DNA from: Halomonas sp. | Lineage (GTDB): Bacteria > Pseudomonadota > Gammaproteobacteria > Pseudomonadales > Halomonadaceae | Direction: 5' to 3' | Length of the DNA: 41,170 nucleotides | Assembly: GCA_018401555.1 (NCBI GenBank) | Contig: JAGYKP010000090.1 | Coordinates: 1 to 41,170, forward strand | In this document: positions 19,834-28,997 of the stretch, piece after piece | Layout: every line of letters starts with the position of its first letter | Position numbering within the stretch: position 1 is the stretch's first letter | The notes under the pieces: generated by a model | Database searches by the model: none | What the model was told of the DNA's origin: nothing | The model's input: the letters and a program-made list of their open reading frames with translations, nothing else | Position numbers and translations under genes: made by a program

Positions 19834-20026
19834 ATGTTCCGGCGCCTGCTGTTCCCTGTTGCCCTGATGCTCTCGACGGCCATGCTGGCCGGCTGCAGCT
19901 ATACCCCCGCGCGCATCAACCCCGAGCCGCTGATTGTCATCGACGATGATCGCGGTGGCTACCACTCCCGCTCGCGTGGCGGCTACCTACTGCCCGCCGG
20001 GGCAGGCCAAGAAGGGCCGCTGCTGA
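19834..20026 (+). CDS. Small lipoprotein (one apparent indel)
   Basis: The gene starts at ATG 19834 behind AAGGAGG. MFRRLLFPVALMLSTAMLAG then C forms a signal peptide with lipobox LAGC, so the mature protein of about 45 aa is lipid-anchored. One extra C near 19985-19989 alters the end. Removing it gives a C-terminus YYCPPGQAKKGRC (63 aa in all), an ending I recall from small lipoproteins of related gammaproteobacteria; uncorrected, the frame runs to 20031. The central part is polar and repetitive (HSRSRGG). The function is unknown. Confidence 0.75.
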
Positions 20027-20051
20027 GCTAGCGGGAAGCAGTCGCCAGGTA

Positions 20052-21157
20052 TCAGGGGGCTGCCAGCGCCTTCTCCAGGGTGGCCAGCCGGCCGGGTGCC
20101 AGGGCATCCTCCACCGCGGTGATGCGCAGCACATGGCCCAGCGCCGGGTCGGCGGGGTGGGCGATCAGCTTGCCCTCGTCAGAAGTGACTGGTGTACCCT
20201 GCCGGCCAGCTCGGCGCTGGGCAGGCGGATGCCGACGAAATTGGTGGCGCTGGGCAGCACGTCGGCGCCCAGCCCGCGCAGGTGGGCCGCCAGGCGTTCG
20301 CGACGCTCGCGTACCGCGGCCACATGGGCAGCGACCTCGGCCGGGTGGTCCAGCACCGTCTCCGCGGCGGCCTGGCTCAGCGTCGACACCGCATAGTGGA
20401 TGCGTACCTTCATCATCACCGCCAGGGTCTCCGGCTCGGCGATGGCGTAGCCGATGCGCAGCCCGGCGAGGCCGTGGGCCTTGGAGAGGGTGCGCAGGCG
20501 TACCACGCCAGGGAGTACCCGGCGGCCGAAGTCGGCGTCGGCGTCCTCGCGGAAGTCGTGGTAGGCCTCGTCGAGCAGCAGCCAGCAGTCAGCCGGGAGT
20601 GCCCGACGCAGCGCCAGCACGTCGTCGTCGCGGTGCAGGTGACCGCCGGGATTGTCGGGATTGGCCAGGTAGACCAGCCGCGCGTCCTCCTCCCTGGCGG
20701 AGCGGGCCAGGGCCTCGAGGTCCGGTGCCAGCCGACCGGGCGCCTCGGCGTAGGGGACCTCGATCACCCGGCAGCCGTGGCCACGGGCGAAGTAGCCGAA
20801 GGTGGGGTAGGTGCCCCGGGTGGCGATCACCGTTTCTCCGCCGGAGGTGACGGCCCGCAGCATCAGGGCGATCAGGCTGTCGGCGCCGGCGTCCACCAGC
20901 ATCGCCTCCAGCGGGATGCCCTTCTGGTCCGCCAGGCGCTGCCGAATCCCCAGTGCCTCGGCATCGCCGTAGCTGTAGACGTGTTCGACCATGGCATCCC
21001 CGAAGCGCTCGCGCAGGGCGCGGTGGGGCATATCGAGCCCCTCGTTGGAGCCCAGTTGATGGGGGATCTCACGCCCCAGGCGTCGCTCCAGCACGCGTAC
21101 GCCGGGGAAGGGATTATGGGGACCGTCGCCGGTCAGATGGTCGGGGAAGCGGGGCAT
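20052..21157 (-). CDS. Class I/II aminotransferase, HisC-like (one apparent indel)
   Basis: This PLP-dependent fold-type I aminotransferase resembles histidinol-phosphate aminotransferase. Visible features are QLGSNEGLDMPHRALRE at the N-terminus, YLANPDNPGG (PLP-binding asparagine), LLLDEAYHDF (aspartate pairing with the PLP ring), and RTLSKAHGLAGLRIGYA with the Schiff-base lysine. The frame breaks near 20180-20190, where one base seems to be missing; the restored C-terminus reads DEGKLIAHPADPALGHVLRI and ends at 20052 (about 368 aa). It stands alone, not in a his operon, so it may act on another amino acid. Confidence 0.85.
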
Positions 21158-21254
21158 GTCGGCCTCCAGTCGTTGATGCCAGCTGGCTGTTTACCCTATC
21201 AGGCTTTGACGAGGAGATGGACCTCGCCCCTTCTCGGGGCAAGCGGCGGGTGGG

Positions 21255-21599
21255 TTACCTGTCGGGCATATTGCGCGTGCCCGTCACGCCCGGCAGGCGC
21301 CGGCGCAGGGCGGCCTTGCCCATCATGTGGGCGCTGACCGGGGCGGTGGCAAACAGGAAGATGGTCACCAGCGCCTCCTGGACCGAGATGCCGTCCTGCT
21401 GGAGGCTGAAGTAGAGCAGCGAGCCGATCAGGGTGCAGCCGACGCCCAGGGTGCTGGCCTTGGTGGGGCCGTGCAGGCGCGTATAGAAGTCGGGCAGCTT
21501 GGCCAGTCCCCAGGAGCCGATCAGTGCCACGACCGCGCCGACCAGCAGGAAGGCCGCGATCACCAGCTGCAGGGGCCAGGCCATGTCGATAGCGATCAT
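21255..21599 (-). CDS. mrpG: Na+(K+)/H+ antiporter subunit G
   Basis: This is a 114-aa membrane subunit. It begins MIAIDMAWPLQLVIAAFLLV and contains the family stretch LGLAKLPDFYTRLHG-like (here GLAKLPDFYTRLHGPTKAST), then TLIGSLLYF and the APVSAHMMGKAAL region. MrpG has about three transmembrane helices and is needed for assembly and activity. Its start overlaps the mrpF stop (ATGA). It is the last gene of the operon. Confidence 0.93.
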   Translation of the reverse strand: MIAIDMAWPLQLVIAAFLLVGAVVALIGSWGLAKLPDFYTRLHGPTKASTLGVGCTLIGSLLYFSLQQDGISVQEALVTIFLFATAPVSAHMMGKAALRRRLPGVTGTRNMPDR

Positions 21600-21865
21600 T
21601 CGATGACGTCCCCCCGCAGCAGGTACTTGCTCATGGCCACGGTGCTGACGAAGCCCATCAGGGCGATCAGCAGGGCCAGCTCGAACAGGATGCCCAGGCC
21701 CATCCAGATATCGGCCAGCACGATCAGCGCGATGCTGTTGATCATCAGGGTGTCCAGCGCCAGGATCCGGTCGACGATGTCCGGGCCGATGGCCAGGCGG
21801 TAGAGGTTGAGCAGGGCGGCGATGGCAAAGAGCGTCATCGCGATGGGTATCACCACAGCGATCAT
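21596..21865 (-). CDS. mrpF: Na+(K+)/H+ antiporter subunit F
   Basis: The 89-aa subunit with three predicted helices shows the MrpF/PhaF signature LYRLAIGPDIVDRILALDTL followed by MINSIALIVL and a short C-terminus. It acts within the Mrp complex, which exchanges external H+ for internal Na+ or K+. Its start overlaps the end of mrpE by four bases, and its stop overlaps the mrpG start. Confidence 0.93.
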   Translation of the reverse strand: MIAVVIPIAMTLFAIAALLNLYRLAIGPDIVDRILALDTLMINSIALIVLADIWMGLGILFELALLIALMGFVSTVAMSKYLLRGDVIE

Positions 21866-22368
21866 CGGAAGATCTCCTCGAGCGGCTGCTCGTAGCGTTC
21901 ACGAATGCCGGCGATGGCCCCGGCCTCGTCCTCCAGGTGCAGGGCGTGCACCAGCAGGGTGTTGGCCTCGGCGTCGTAGTGGATGGAGACGGTGCCGGGA
22001 GTCAGCGAGATGGTGCTGGCCAGGATGGTGATGGCGAAATCGTCCTCAAGGGCCAGCGGATAGGTGAAGAAGCCGGGCTTCAGGTGCCGGGCGGGGCGCA
22101 GGATGCGCAGGGCCACCACCAGGTTGGAGCGCAGGATATCCACCAGCAGCACCAGCAGGTAGCGCAGCAATGGCAGGGGGCGGCGGATCCTTGCCTCCTC
22201 GGGCCAGAAGGCGTGGGTCACCAGGGGGATCGCCACGCCCAGGACCAGCCCCAGCAGGGCGTGAGCCATGCTGAAATCGTTGATCATCAGCAGCCAGAGC
22301 AGCGCCAGGAACAGCGAGAACAGCGGGTGCGGCAGCCAGAACTGCCACTTGCGCATCGATGGCGTCAT
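21862..22368 (-). CDS. mrpE: Na+(K+)/H+ antiporter subunit E
   Basis: This is a subunit of 168 aa. It starts MTPSMRKWQFWLPHPLFSLF, has two to three N-terminal helices, and then YLLVLLVDILRSNLVVALRI and the hallmark AITILASTISLTPGTVSIHY of MrpE proteins. The C-terminal part is a cytoplasmic domain. ATG 22368 overlaps the mrpD stop (ATGA). The overlaps through the whole operon suggest one transcript with coupled translation. Confidence 0.93.
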   Translation of the reverse strand: MTPSMRKWQFWLPHPLFSLFLALLWLLMINDFSMAHALLGLVLGVAIPLVTHAFWPEEARIRRPLPLLRYLLVLLVDILRSNLVVALRILRPARHLKPGFFTYPLALEDDFAITILASTISLTPGTVSIHYDAEANTLLVHALHLEDEAGAIAGIRERYEQPLEEIFR

Positions 22369-23888
22369 GGGGTGATCTCCGTGGCGGAGGCGAGGGCCTC
22401 GGGCAGCACGGCGGTGATATAGCCGCGCGGTGTGAGCAGCTGCTCGGCGGTCAGCTCGAGATAGCCCATCACCGGGTGGCCGAAGGCCGCCAGCAGCGCA
22501 TTGAGGCCGACCATGCCGCACACCAGTGTCAGCAGGCCGCGCCTGAGCGGATAGGGGCTGGCCATCTCCCCCGGGCGCCAGAACCAGCTGCTGCCGGTAC
22601 GGCTGATGGCGATGATCACCAGCAGGGCCGAGGCCAGCAGTACGCCCCACAGCCACAGGCCCCGGGGTTCGCTGGCGCTGGCCTGGAGGATCCAGGCCTT
22701 GCTGACGAAGCCCCCGAACGGCGGCAACCCCGCCATGGCGATGCCGGCGATGAAGAACAGCGTGCCCAGCACCCGGCGATGCCCGATGGGGCCGGTCGCC
22801 GAGAAGCGGTCGTAGCCCTCCGCGCGCTGCTGGCCCAGCAGGTCGGCGAGCAGGAAGAACACCGCGGCCATGCCGGTGCTGTGGATCAGGTAGAACAGGG
22901 CGGCGCCCAGGGCGGCCGGGGTCACCAGGCTGATGGTGGCGAGCAGGGTGCCTACCGAGAGGATCACCAGGTAGGCGGTCAGGGTGCGCAGGCTGTCCGA
23001 ACCCAGCACGCCGACACCGCCCAGCGCCAGGGTCAGCAGCGCCAGCGGCCACAGCCAGGCCCAGGCGGTGGCGTTGATCGGCGCCTCGCCCAGCGCGAAG
23101 ACCAGCAGGAAGACCCGCAGGATGGCGTAGATGCCCACCTTGGTCATGATGGCGAAGAGTGCGGCCACCGGCGCGCTGGCCGCCGAGTAGGCCCGCGGCA
23201 GCCAGAACAGCAGCGGCAGGATCGCCGCCTTGATGCCGAACACCACCAGCAGGATCAGGCTGGCGGCGGCGAGCAGCGGCCCGTCCTCCGCTGGCGCCTC
23301 GGCCACGCGCAGCGCCAGGTCGGCCATGTTGAGGGTGCCGGTGAGGCCATAGAGGGTGCCCAGGGCGATCAGGAACAGCGCCGAGCCCGCCAGGTTGATG
23401 ATCACATAGTGCAGCCCGGCGCGGCTGCGGGCACGCCCGCCGCCGTGCAGCAGCAGGGCGTAGGAGGCGATCAGCAGGATCTCGAAGAACACGAAGAGGT
23501 TGAACAGGTCGCCGGTCAGGAAGGCGCCGTTGAGGCCGGCCAGCTGGAACTGGAAGAGGGCGTGGAAGTGGGCGCCACGCTGGTCGGTGCCGCCGCTGGC
23601 ATAGACCAGGCAACACAGTCCCAGCACTGCGGTCAGGGCCAGCATGATGGCAGCCAGGCGGTCGAGCACCAGCACGATGCCGAACGGTGCCGGCCAGTTT
23701 CCCGCCTGGTAGAGCAGGTAGTCGCCCGAGCCGGCCGTGGCCAGTGCCCAGATGCCCAGCAGCACCAGCCAGCCAGTACTGGCGAAGCCCAGCAGGCGCT
23801 GCACGGCGAAGGGCGCCCGGTAGCAGAGCAGCTGGCCGGCACCGGTGAGCAGCGGCAGCAGGATGGGGAGGATCAGGGCGTGGTTCAT
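22365..23888 (-). CDS. mrpD: Na+(K+)/H+ antiporter subunit D
   Basis: The 507-aa subunit is homologous to complex I NuoM/N-type antiporters (Proton_antipo_M), with about 14 membrane helices. Visible motifs include LAGLNGAFLTGDLFNLFVFF followed by EILLIASYALLLHGG, with the conserved glutamate of helix 5, and KVGIYAILRVFLLVF, with a conserved lysine. It is one of the two large ion-translocating subunits of the Mrp complex. Its start overlaps the mrpC stop by four bases. The gene is intact. Confidence 0.94.
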   Translation of the reverse strand: MNHALILPILLPLLTGAGQLLCYRAPFAVQRLLGFASTGWLVLLGIWALATAGSGDYLLYQAGNWPAPFGIVLVLDRLAAIMLALTAVLGLCCLVYASGGTDQRGAHFHALFQFQLAGLNGAFLTGDLFNLFVFFEILLIASYALLLHGGGRARSRAGLHYVIINLAGSALFLIALGTLYGLTGTLNMADLALRVAEAPAEDGPLLAAASLILLVVFGIKAAILPLLFWLPRAYSAASAPVAALFAIMTKVGIYAILRVFLLVFALGEAPINATAWAWLWPLALLTLALGGVGVLGSDSLRTLTAYLVILSVGTLLATISLVTPAALGAALFYLIHSTGMAAVFFLLADLLGQQRAEGYDRFSATGPIGHRRVLGTLFFIAGIAMAGLPPFGGFVSKAWILQASASEPRGLWLWGVLLASALLVIIAISRTGSSWFWRPGEMASPYPLRRGLLTLVCGMVGLNALLAAFGHPVMGYLELTAEQLLTPRGYITAVLPEALASATEITP

Positions 23889-24223
23889 GCGCGGTCCTCG
23901 TCCGGGTTCTCGCCGTCGACGTGGTCGTTGCGCAGCTCCACCGCGGCCTTGAGCGCCAGCACCACCACGAAGGCGGTCATGGCGAAGCCGATGACGATGG
24001 CGGTGAGCACCAGGGCCTGGGGCAGCGGGTCAGCGGAGCGCTCCGCCAGGCCGATGATGGCCGGGGCGCCGGCCACCAGGCGTCCCGAGGCGAACAGGTA
24101 GAGGTTGACGGCATGCGAGAGCAGCGTCAGGCCCAGGATCACCGTGAAGGTGCGTGCCCGCAGCAGCAGGTAGACGCCGCAGGTGGTAAGCACGCCCAGG
24201 GTAATCGCATAGAGCAGTTCCAT
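23885..24223 (-). CDS. mrpC: Na+(K+)/H+ antiporter subunit C
   Basis: This 112-aa NuoK-like subunit has three helices. It begins MELLYAITLGVLTTCGVYLL and contains TVILGLTLLSHAVNLYLFAS and PLPQALVLTAIVIGFAMTAF, both strongly conserved in MrpC. The acidic tail (HVDGENPDEDRA) is short. The start shares one base with the mrpAB stop (TGATG). Confidence 0.93.
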   Translation of the reverse strand: MELLYAITLGVLTTCGVYLLLRARTFTVILGLTLLSHAVNLYLFASGRLVAGAPAIIGLAERSADPLPQALVLTAIVIGFAMTAFVVVLALKAAVELRNDHVDGENPDEDRA

Positions 24224-27018
24224 CAGCCGATCTCCTTGCCGGGGCCGGCCACGGTCATCAGCTTGCCGAGGTTGGCGAGTATCAGCAGTGTGGCCCCGAC
24301 CACGGTGGCGTAGACGCCGAGGTCGAAGAGCATGGCGGTGGCCAGTTCGAATTCGCCGATCAGCGGCAGGGAGAGGTGGCCGTGGGCCGAGGTTAGGAAG
24401 GGGAAGCCGAACAGCCAGCTGCCAAGGCCAGTGGCGGTGGCGATCAGCAGGCCGGCGCCGATCAGCGGTCGGAAGGCGGTCAGCATGCGCGCCTGGGCCC
24501 AGACCAGCCCGCCTGCCATGTACTGCAGGGTCAGCGCCACCGCGGTGATCAGCCCGGCGATGAAGCCGCCGCCGGGCAGGTTGTGGCCGCGCAGGAAGAT
24601 GTAGGCCGAGACCAGCAGGGCGATGGGCAGCACCAGCCGAGCCACCGTGCTGAGCATGATCGGGTGCGGCTCGGCGACCCAGTGGGCGGGGTTGGTCTCG
24701 ACCACGCGCTCCTTGAGGTGCAGGTCGCGGGTGAAGGCGAACACCGCCACGGCGGCGATGCCCAGCACGGTGATCTCGCCCAGGGTGTCGAAGCCGCGGA
24801 AGTCGACCAGGATGACGTTGACCACGTTGGTGCCGCCGCCGCCGGGCACGCTGTTGGCGAGGAAGAAGTCGGAGATTGTCTGCTGGGGGCGGGTCAGGAT
24901 GGCGAAGCTGAAGGCCGCCACGCCGACGCCCATCAGGCCGGCGATGGCCAGGTCGCGCCCCATGCGCAAGCGCGTCGATCCCCTGGGTGAGGTCTGGGGC
25001 AGGAAGGAGAGCGCCAGCATCATGATCACCACCGCCATCACCTCCACCATCAGCTGGGTCAGGGCGAGGTCCGGCGCCGAGAAGCGAGCGAAGGTGACGG
25101 TGACGAACAACCCGGTGACGCCGAGCAGTAGCAACGCGGGGAGGCGGTGATGGTGATAGACCACCACGCCGATCGCCGCCAGGCAGAGCAGGATCGCCGC
25201 CAGCAGGGTCAGCGGGTCGAGCGGGGCGAGTGCCACGCCGCCGTCCCACTGGGTCACGGCGATAAGCTCAAGGCCCACCAGCACCACCAGGGTGGCCATG
25301 ATGAAGGTCAGGTAGCGCTGCAGGGAGCCGTTCTCCAGCTGGAAGACCCGCTGCTGGGAGAGGGCGATGGTGCGGCGCATGATCCAGTCGAAGATCTCCT
25401 TGGCATCCACCGCCGGCAGGCGGGCGTGCAGCCGGAACAGCGGGTCGCGCAGGTGGTAGAAGAGCGCGCCGCCGGCCAGGGCGAACAGGCTCATGAGCAT
25501 GGGCACGCTGCCGCCCAGCGTGGTCAAGTCGTAGGGTGTGACGACCGCCTGACGGGCGGCGGCGAAGGCGGGGTGGACCAGCACCGTGTAGAGGGGCTCC
25601 GGTGCCAGCCCCACCAGCAGCGTGGCGAAGGCCAGCAGCGCGATGGGCGACAGCGCCGCCGCGCGCGGTGCGGCGGGGGGCCAGACAGGCAGGCTTACCG
25701 GTCGGCCGTTGAAGAAGACGTTGTGGAAGATGCGTATCGCGTAGGCCACCGAGAAGAGGGCGGCCAGGGCCACCCAGGCGGGGATCACCACGGCCGCCCA
25801 GTCCGGGGTGGAGAGCAGCAGGCTCTCGTTGAACAGCATCTTCTTGCTCAGGTAGCCGCTCATCAGTGGCAGGCCGGCCATGGCGGCAGCGGAGATGCCC
25901 GAGAGCACCATCAGCGCGGGCATGAAGCGCCACATGCCGTTGATCCGTCGCATGTCACGGGTGCCGGTGGCGTGCTCCACGTAGCCCGCCATCATGAACA
26001 GCGGCGCCTTGAACAGCGCATGGCATACCAGATGAAAGAGTGCCGCGGCCAGTGCCATGGGCGTGCCCAGCCCCAGCAGCAGCATGATCAGCCCCAGGTG
26101 GGAGACCGTGGAGTAGGCGAGCAGTCCCTTCATGTCGTGCATGAACATGGCCACGAAGGCGCCCACCATCAGCGTCAGCATCCCGGTCAGGGTCACCAGG
26201 TGGAACCACAGCGAGGTGTCGGCCAGCGCCGGATGCAGACGTGCGAGCAGGAACAGCCCCGCCTTGACCATGGTGGCGCTGTGCAGGTAGGCGGAGACCG
26301 GGGTGGGCGCCGTCATGGCGTGGGGCAGCCACAGGTGGAAGGGGAACTGGGCCGACTTGGTGAAGGCGCCGAGCAGGATCAGGTTGAGCATCAGGCCATA
26401 GTGCTCGTGGGCGCGGATGCGATCGCCGGCCTCGAGTACCACCGAGAGCTCATGGCTGCCGGCGGCCTGGCCCAGCAGCACCACGCCGCCGAGCAGCGCC
26501 AACCCGCCACCAGCGGTGATCACCAGCGACATGCGGGCGCCGAGGCGGGCCGCATGGTCGTGGCTGTGGTAGCCGATCAGCAGGAAGGAGACCAGGCTGG
26601 TCAGCTCCCAGAACACCAGCAGGAACAGCAGGTTCTCGGAGAGCACGATGCCCAGCATCGCCGCCATGAACAGCAGGATCAGGGTGAAGAAGCGCGCCGA
26701 GCTGTCGCTGCCCGCGAAGTAGTAGTTGGCGTAGAGCAGGATCAGGCAGCCGATACCGGTGATCAGCAGGGCGAACAGCAGGCCCAGGCCGTCGATGCGG
26801 AAGGCCACGTCGAGGCCCAGTGCCGGCAGCCAGGAGAGCCGCTGGACCACGGCCTCGCCGCCGCCCATGACATGCGGAAGCCAACTGAGCAGAAGCAGCA
26901 GACAGAAGAGGGCGGGGAGGGCGGAGACCGAGGCCAGCAGTCGCGAGGAGCGTCCCTGCAGCAGGGCGGGCAGGCAGGCGCCGGTCAGCGGCAGCAGGAC
27001 GATCAGTACAAGCGGCAT
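24223..27018 (-). CDS. mrpAB: Na+(K+)/H+ antiporter fused subunit AB
   Basis: The predicted 931-aa protein joins MrpA (NuoL-like, about residues 1-770) to an MrpB domain (about 780-931), as in the group 2 (Pha-type) antiporters with seven genes in six reading frames. MrpA features are FWELTSLVSFLLIGYHSHDH, GAFTKSAQFPFHLWLPHAMT and STVSHLGLIMLLLGLG; the MrpB part shows VLPIALLVSAYIFLRGHNLP followed by GGGFIAGLI. I choose ATG 27018 (MPLVLIVLLPLTGACL) because GGGAGG lies eight bases upstream; the ATG at 27042 is the alternative. It leads the operon, which supports pH and sodium tolerance. No indels are evident. Confidence 0.93.
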   Translation of the reverse strand: MPLVLIVLLPLTGACLPALLQGRSSRLLASVSALPALFCLLLLLSWLPHVMGGGEAVVQRLSWLPALGLDVAFRIDGLGLLFALLITGIGCLILLYANYYFAGSDSSARFFTLILLFMAAMLGIVLSENLLFLLVFWELTSLVSFLLIGYHSHDHAARLGARMSLVITAGGGLALLGGVVLLGQAAGSHELSVVLEAGDRIRAHEHYGLMLNLILLGAFTKSAQFPFHLWLPHAMTAPTPVSAYLHSATMVKAGLFLLARLHPALADTSLWFHLVTLTGMLTLMVGAFVAMFMHDMKGLLAYSTVSHLGLIMLLLGLGTPMALAAALFHLVCHALFKAPLFMMAGYVEHATGTRDMRRINGMWRFMPALMVLSGISAAAMAGLPLMSGYLSKKMLFNESLLLSTPDWAAVVIPAWVALAALFSVAYAIRIFHNVFFNGRPVSLPVWPPAAPRAAALSPIALLAFATLLVGLAPEPLYTVLVHPAFAAARQAVVTPYDLTTLGGSVPMLMSLFALAGGALFYHLRDPLFRLHARLPAVDAKEIFDWIMRRTIALSQQRVFQLENGSLQRYLTFIMATLVVLVGLELIAVTQWDGGVALAPLDPLTLLAAILLCLAAIGVVVYHHHRLPALLLLGVTGLFVTVTFARFSAPDLALTQLMVEVMAVVIMMLALSFLPQTSPRGSTRLRMGRDLAIAGLMGVGVAAFSFAILTRPQQTISDFFLANSVPGGGGTNVVNVILVDFRGFDTLGEITVLGIAAVAVFAFTRDLHLKERVVETNPAHWVAEPHPIMLSTVARLVLPIALLVSAYIFLRGHNLPGGGFIAGLITAVALTLQYMAGGLVWAQARMLTAFRPLIGAGLLIATATGLGSWLFGFPFLTSAHGHLSLPLIGEFELATAMLFDLGVYATVVGATLLILANLGKLMTVAGPGKEIG

Positions 27019-27260
27019 GGGACTCGCCTCCCTGTCCGGCATGGGTTCCTCACCACACTATAGAGGCCACTGCGGCTTGGGCAGGCTGTGGCTTCAACGC
27101 TGGCGTGGCATCGGGGACGGGTCATCTGTCGCGGGCGTTGAAGGGTTGCGACCCCGCGGGCAGGCGCTATCGGCAGCGACGTTCTAGGCTGGGTAACAGG
27201 CCAGCGTCACAGGCGCTGCCATTGCCGCATCCGATAACGACAACACCGAGAGGCAAGCCC

Positions 27261-28328
27261 ATGCGTAACACGATGTTCCCCCGCCTGACCGCCCTGGCGG
27301 CCCTGCCGCTGGCCATGGCGGCCGTGCAGGCCCAGGCCGAGGAGATGGCCATCGCCACCATCCTTCCCGAGGACATGAGCAACAACGAGGTCTATCCGGC
27401 CCTGATCCAGTTCAAGAACCTGGTGGAAACCCGCACCGATGGCGAGATCACCGTGTCGATCTTCGGCAACAGCCAGCTGGGCTCCGAGGTGGAGACCGCT
27501 TCCGAGGTCCAGGGCGGGCGTACCCTGCAGTCCACCATCATCACCACCGGTGCCATGTCGTCCTTCTATGACGACTATCAGCTGATGACCGCGCCCTTCA
27601 TCTTCGACAACTGGCGTCAGGCCTGGGCCTTCTTCGATGGGGAGTGGTTCGCCGATTTCATGTCGGGGACCATCGAGGAGACCAACATGCGCTACCTGGG
27701 CACCTTCGATGACGGCGGCGGCTTCGTGGCCTTCACCAACAACGAGCGACCGATCAAGACCGTGGAGGACCTCGAGGGACTCAATATCCGCACCGAGGAG
27801 AACCCGGGACACGTGGCGATCATGAAGTCACTGGGCGCCTCGGCCACGCCGCTGCCCTGGGGTGAGGTGATCACCGCCCTGGAGACCGGCCTCGCCGACG
27901 GCCAGTTCAACGCGCCGGTGCTCAACACCACCTTCAACTTCGACGAGGTGACGGACTACACCACCCTGACCGGACACGTCTACAACAGCGCCGCCTGGCT
28001 GGTCAGCGAGGAGTGGTTCCAGAGCCTGACCGAGGATCAGCAGCAGGCCATCGTCACCTCCGCCCGCGAGGCCATCGCCATCGGCCACGGCATGTCCGGG
28101 GCGCTGGCCACCGCCAGCTGGGTGGAGTCCTGCGAGCGCTTCGAGGAGTGCTACATCATGCCCCCCGAGGAGCGGGCGCGCATGGCGGAGATCGCCACCC
28201 CGGCCTGGAAGGACTGGATCGTCAACGACTTCGGCATCGAGGAGGAGAAGGTCGACGCCTTCCTCGCCGAGGTCGCCCGGGTCGGCGAGGCGGTGGTCGA
28301 GAACGACATGGCCAACTATGGCCAGTGA
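27261..28328 (+). CDS. TRAP transporter substrate-binding protein (DctP family), system 1
   Basis: This is a periplasmic binding protein of 355 aa. MRNTMFPRLTALAALPLAMA plus AVQAQA is a Sec signal peptide. The mature part carries the DctP features GEITVSIFGNSQLGSE, FDDGGGFVAFTNNERPIKTV, then EDLEGLNIRTEENPGHVAIM, which includes the arginine that usually binds the ligand carboxylate. ATG 27261 is preceded by GAGAGG. The ligand cannot be read from sequence; the linked RidA, HDAC-like amidohydrolase and aminotransferase hint at a nitrogen-containing carboxylate. It is separated from its membrane subunits by three hairpins. Confidence 0.9.
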   Translation: MRNTMFPRLTALAALPLAMAAVQAQAEEMAIATILPEDMSNNEVYPALIQFKNLVETRTDGEITVSIFGNSQLGSEVETASEVQGGRTLQSTIITTGAMSSFYDDYQLMTAPFIFDNWRQAWAFFDGEWFADFMSGTIEETNMRYLGTFDDGGGFVAFTNNERPIKTVEDLEGLNIRTEENPGHVAIMKSLGASATPLPWGEVITALETGLADGQFNAPVLNTTFNFDEVTDYTTLTGHVYNSAAWLVSEEWFQSLTEDQQQAIVTSAREAIAIGHGMSGALATASWVESCERFEECYIMPPEERARMAEIATPAWKDWIVNDFGIEEEKVDAFLAEVARVGEAVVENDMANYGQ

Positions 28329-28347
28329 GCCTCGACGCCGAGTGATC

Positions 28348-28429
28348 GGCCCCGGTGATCGCCGGGGTCGGTGAGCCGGCAGGCGTGCGTGCGCCTGCCT
28401 CTTGATGCGACCGACCTGCGGGTCGGTCG
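28348..28429 (+). other. Three tandem hairpins between dctP and dctQ of TRAP system 1
   Basis: Three perfect or nearly perfect stems follow one another: GGCCCCGG/CCGGGGTC (28348-28369, one G-T pair), GGCAGGCG/CGCCTGCC (28378-28399) and CGACCGACC/GGTCGGTCG (28408-28429), with loops of 4-6 bases. There is no T run. They start about 20 bases after the dctP stop, where they could protect the dctP mRNA end or reduce read-through, giving more binding protein than membrane subunits. Confidence 0.6.
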
Positions 28430-28451
28430 TCGATGTCTCCGAGGTACTCCG

Positions 28452-28997
28452 ATGCCCCTCCTCCAGCCCTTGCGCCGCCTGAGTGATGCGGTGAACCAGG
28501 CGGCGATCGTGACGTGTGTGGCCTGCGTGCTGATCATGCTGGGCATCTCCTTCACGGCCTTCCTCTACAAGCTGGCCACCGGCAGCACCCTGAGCTGGAC
28601 CTACTCCCTGGCCCGGCTATTCCTGCCCTGGATCGGCTTCCTCTCCATGACCATCTCGCTGCGCTACGGCGAGCACGTGGCCATGACCCTGCTGGTGCGC
28701 AGCCTGCCGCGCGTGCTGCTCCAGGTGGCGGCGGGACTCTGCCTCGGCGTGATCGCGCTGTTCGCGCTGATGCTGGTCTGGTACGGCTGGGACTACTTCC
28801 AGGGGGCCTCCCAGGTCTACATGGTCTCCGACCAGATCCAGATATCCGCCAAGTTCACCGCCATCGTGATCCCGATCAGCGGGGTCATCATCCTGTTGCA
28901 TCTGGTGCAGGGCTTCGACCTGCTGGAACACTTCATCGATGACGAGTCCGCGATCGATGAGCTGATCGAGACCGCCGACGGGGAGCGCCGCCCATGA
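28452..28997 (+). CDS. TRAP transporter small membrane subunit (DctQ family), system 1
   Basis: This is a 181-aa membrane protein with four predicted helices and the DctQ pattern LARLFLPWIGFLSMTISLRY followed by GEHVAMTLL. The DctQ subunit pairs with DctM to form the transmembrane part. ATG 28452 (MPLLQPLRRLSDAVNQ) is chosen rather than the longer frame from 28371, which runs through two of the hairpins. The stop overlaps the dctM start by four bases. Confidence 0.9.
   Translation: MPLLQPLRRLSDAVNQAAIVTCVACVLIMLGISFTAFLYKLATGSTLSWTYSLARLFLPWIGFLSMTISLRYGEHVAMTLLVRSLPRVLLQVAAGLCLGVIALFALMLVWYGWDYFQGASQVYMVSDQIQISAKFTAIVIPISGVIILLHLVQGFDLLEHFIDDESAIDELIETADGERRP

Noticed and set aside
22359..24101. 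580-aa open frame opposite mrpD/mrpC
   Set aside because: It is antisense to intact conserved genes, rich in Q, G, H, A and E in low-complexity fashion, a common artefact of high-GC DNA.
25147..27063. 638-aa open frame opposite mrpAB
   Set aside because: Antisense shadow of a well-recognised 931-aa gene; the composition is glutamine- and glycine-rich without domains.
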